Shown: positions 19,213-20,088 of the stretch, one piece after another
Layout of the letters: the number at the start of each line of letters is the position of its first letter
Numbering within the stretch: the first letter of the stretch is position 1
DNA from: a virus
DNA length: 20,088 nt
IMG/VR virus record: IMGVR_UViG_3300032289_001198
Location: 1 to 20,088 of that record
Strand: one strand, 5' to 3'
The notes under the pieces: model-generated
What the model was told of the DNA's origin: nothing
Seen by the model: only the letters and a program-made list of their open reading frames with translations
The model's database searches: none
Made by a program: the position numbers and the translations under genes

Positions 19213-19570
19213 GAATATCAAGTTTTGCTTTAGGCCAAGCTGTTCCTAATCCAATATTACCATTAGAACAAATGGTTAAGTTACTTGGATTTGATGTAAC
19301 TGGTTCTGGTTTTTTGAGTGGGGAATGAATATTAATATCAATATTCTCACTATTATTAACTCTGATTGTAAAGTTATCACTATCAGCAAATGACATTACA
19401 CAACTAGCACCACTACTATGTGTAAATACCAACTTGTCACAATATACAACTGTTTCTACAACTGGTGATGGTACAATAGGTTCTGATGCTTTAACACTTG
19501 AACCAGCAACAACACCTGCAATTCCTCCAAATAGGGTGGAGAAAAACCCTTTACGATTTAGTTTTTCCAT
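19205..19570 (-). CDS. exported protein with fibre-type GNIGLGT motif
   Basis: A 121-residue protein. The N-terminus, MEKLNRKGFFSTLFGGIAG, resembles a Tat signal (R-K instead of R-R, before GFF) running to about residue 29 (VKA). The rest is beta-rich and ends SNGNIGLGTAWPKAKLDIRG, the repeat that precedes intramolecular chaperone domains in phage tail fibres and bacterial surface proteins (GNVGIGTxxPxxKLxVxG). The chaperone domain is missing and the protein stops right after the motif. It may be a truncated fibre or a small exported protein. It is the first gene of the long run down to 11835. Confidence 0.75.
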   Translation of the reverse strand: MEKLNRKGFFSTLFGGIAGVVAGSSVKASEPIVPSPVVETVVYCDKLVFTHSSGASCVMSFADSDNFTIRVNNSENIDINIHSPLKKPEPVTSNPSNLTICSNGNIGLGTAWPKAKLDIRG

Positions 19571-19578
19571 ATACTAAT

Positions 19579-19607
19579 AACATATCAGTAAATAGATACT
19601 AAACCAA
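19579..19607 (-). promoter_or_regulatory. possible promoter of the 19570 operon
   Basis: -35 TTGGTT (19602-19607), 17-base spacer, -10 TATGTT (19579-19584), 9 bases before the ATG. Spacing fits, sequence match is modest. Confidence 0.35.
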
Positions 19608-19618
19608 TATTTTATTTT

Positions 19619-20088
19619 TTAAACATAAACTTGAGCAATATCAACAATTGCTTTCAATTCATCCACAAAATCATCATAATTGTCATGCAATGATACAAAG
19701 TAATCATCAGGAGTCCAAAAACCCTCACTAAGTTCCCTAGCATTCTTCATTGCTAGTTTAGTCTGCAATTCCACATCAAACTTACGAGAATACTCTGGTT
19801 CACAATATACTATAATATCTTGTTTGATAGTAACATAAATGTTGCGTTCCAATGCTGCACCCAATTCAAACAATGTAATTGGACATAGTGTTTCTTGCGC
19901 AAAGTAAAACACTAGAATGTTTGATTCATGTAGATATTTATGTTCCCACTTGATTTGTTCTTCACTGACTTTTGGATTATTGATGTCAAAGTTGTTACGA
20001 CGGGGATTATAAATAGTTACATTATAATCTTTCAACTTTTCAACCAACTTGGCTTGCCAATCTTTGCAATTACTAATGCCTCCGCCCA
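19619..20088 (-). CDS. nucleoside 2-deoxyribosyltransferase-like protein, start beyond edge
   Basis: Partial gene; about 156 codons are seen, the N-terminus lies past the right edge. It opens GGGISNCKDWQAKLVEKL, then VTIYNPRRNNFD, VFYFAQETLCPITLFELGAA and ends ...IAQVYV. GGISNC-x-DWQ, NPRR-x-x-F and FELGAA are the landmarks of the nucleoside 2-deoxyribosyltransferase-like family, with the Glu of FELGAA in the catalytic position. The family moves deoxyribose between bases or hydrolyses nucleotides, so a role in phage nucleotide salvage or modification fits the ThyA/deaminase set. An in-frame TTG at 20047 would start too late, after the GGISNC motif. Confidence 0.8.
   Translation of the reverse strand, partial: GGGISNCKDWQAKLVEKLKDYNVTIYNPRRNNFDINNPKVSEEQIKWEHKYLHESNILVFYFAQETLCPITLFELGAALERNIYVTIKQDIIVYCEPEYSRKFDVELQTKLAMKNARELSEGFWTPDDYFVSLHDNYDDFVDELKAIVDIAQVYV

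Noticed and set aside
1-20088. tRNA genes and CRISPR arrays
   Set aside because: No T-loop/cloverleaf candidates or regularly spaced direct repeats were noticed by eye; a covariance-model scan was not possible here.

Overview
The window reads as part of a low-G+C, tailed double-stranded DNA phage genome. Genes are short and tightly packed, nearly all on the minus strand, with many ATGA or 8-base stop/start overlaps, phage-typical nucleotide metabolism, RNA repair enzymes, homing endonucleases and many small proteins of unknown function. No structural or replication module and no tRNA gene was recognised, so this looks like an accessory and metabolism region. The host is probably Gram-negative: there are sigma70-like promoters, a lipobox protein and a type II secretion/type IV pilus pseudopilin. 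Small exported EF-hand proteins and FTLIEL pilins are common in Verrucomicrobiota and relatives, but that host guess is weak.

Layout, left to right. At 1-900 is a cut-off DraRnl-type (Rnl5) RNA ligase behind a small conserved gene. At 940-3352 one operon ends in an unusually G+C-rich SPFH/band-7 lipoprotein. At 3430-4525 a polynucleotide kinase overlaps a calcineurin-type phosphatase, like a split bacterial Pnkp. At 4661-4978 is the only plus-strand gene, an exported proline-rich EF-hand protein. At 5037-7071 are two unknown genes and an Rnl1-like RNA ligase. At 7102-9301 are two operons of small proteins, including two genes of 56 and 53 codons. At 9326-10398 are dCMP deaminase and a conserved phage protein. 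At 10490-11811 are two small genes and a second phosphatase.

From 19570 down to 11835 runs what looks like one long operon: an exported fibre-like fragment, a GIY-YIG protein, a pseudopilin split by an in-frame TAA, two glycosyltransferases, a CysC-like kinase, DHFR, thymidylate synthase, an HNH endonuclease whose C-terminus looks like a second thymidylate synthase C-terminus, several tiny genes, a cREC cyclic-phosphate domain protein, a four-helix membrane protein and a GIY-YIG/NUMOD3 homing endonuclease. A nucleoside deoxyribosyltransferase-like gene is cut by the right edge.

Functions that fit together: dCMP deaminase, DHFR and ThyA make dTMP. Two RNA ligases, a 5'-kinase, two metallophosphoesterases and cREC form a plausible RNA-repair set against host anticodon nucleases. 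Transcription units are set off by a repeated cassette: a terminator hairpin followed directly by a TTGACT promoter, often with an extended -10 (TGG-TAnnnT). The strongest novelties are the phage pseudopilin and its in-frame stop, the ThyA tail on the HNH gene, and the lone plus-strand EF-hand gene.
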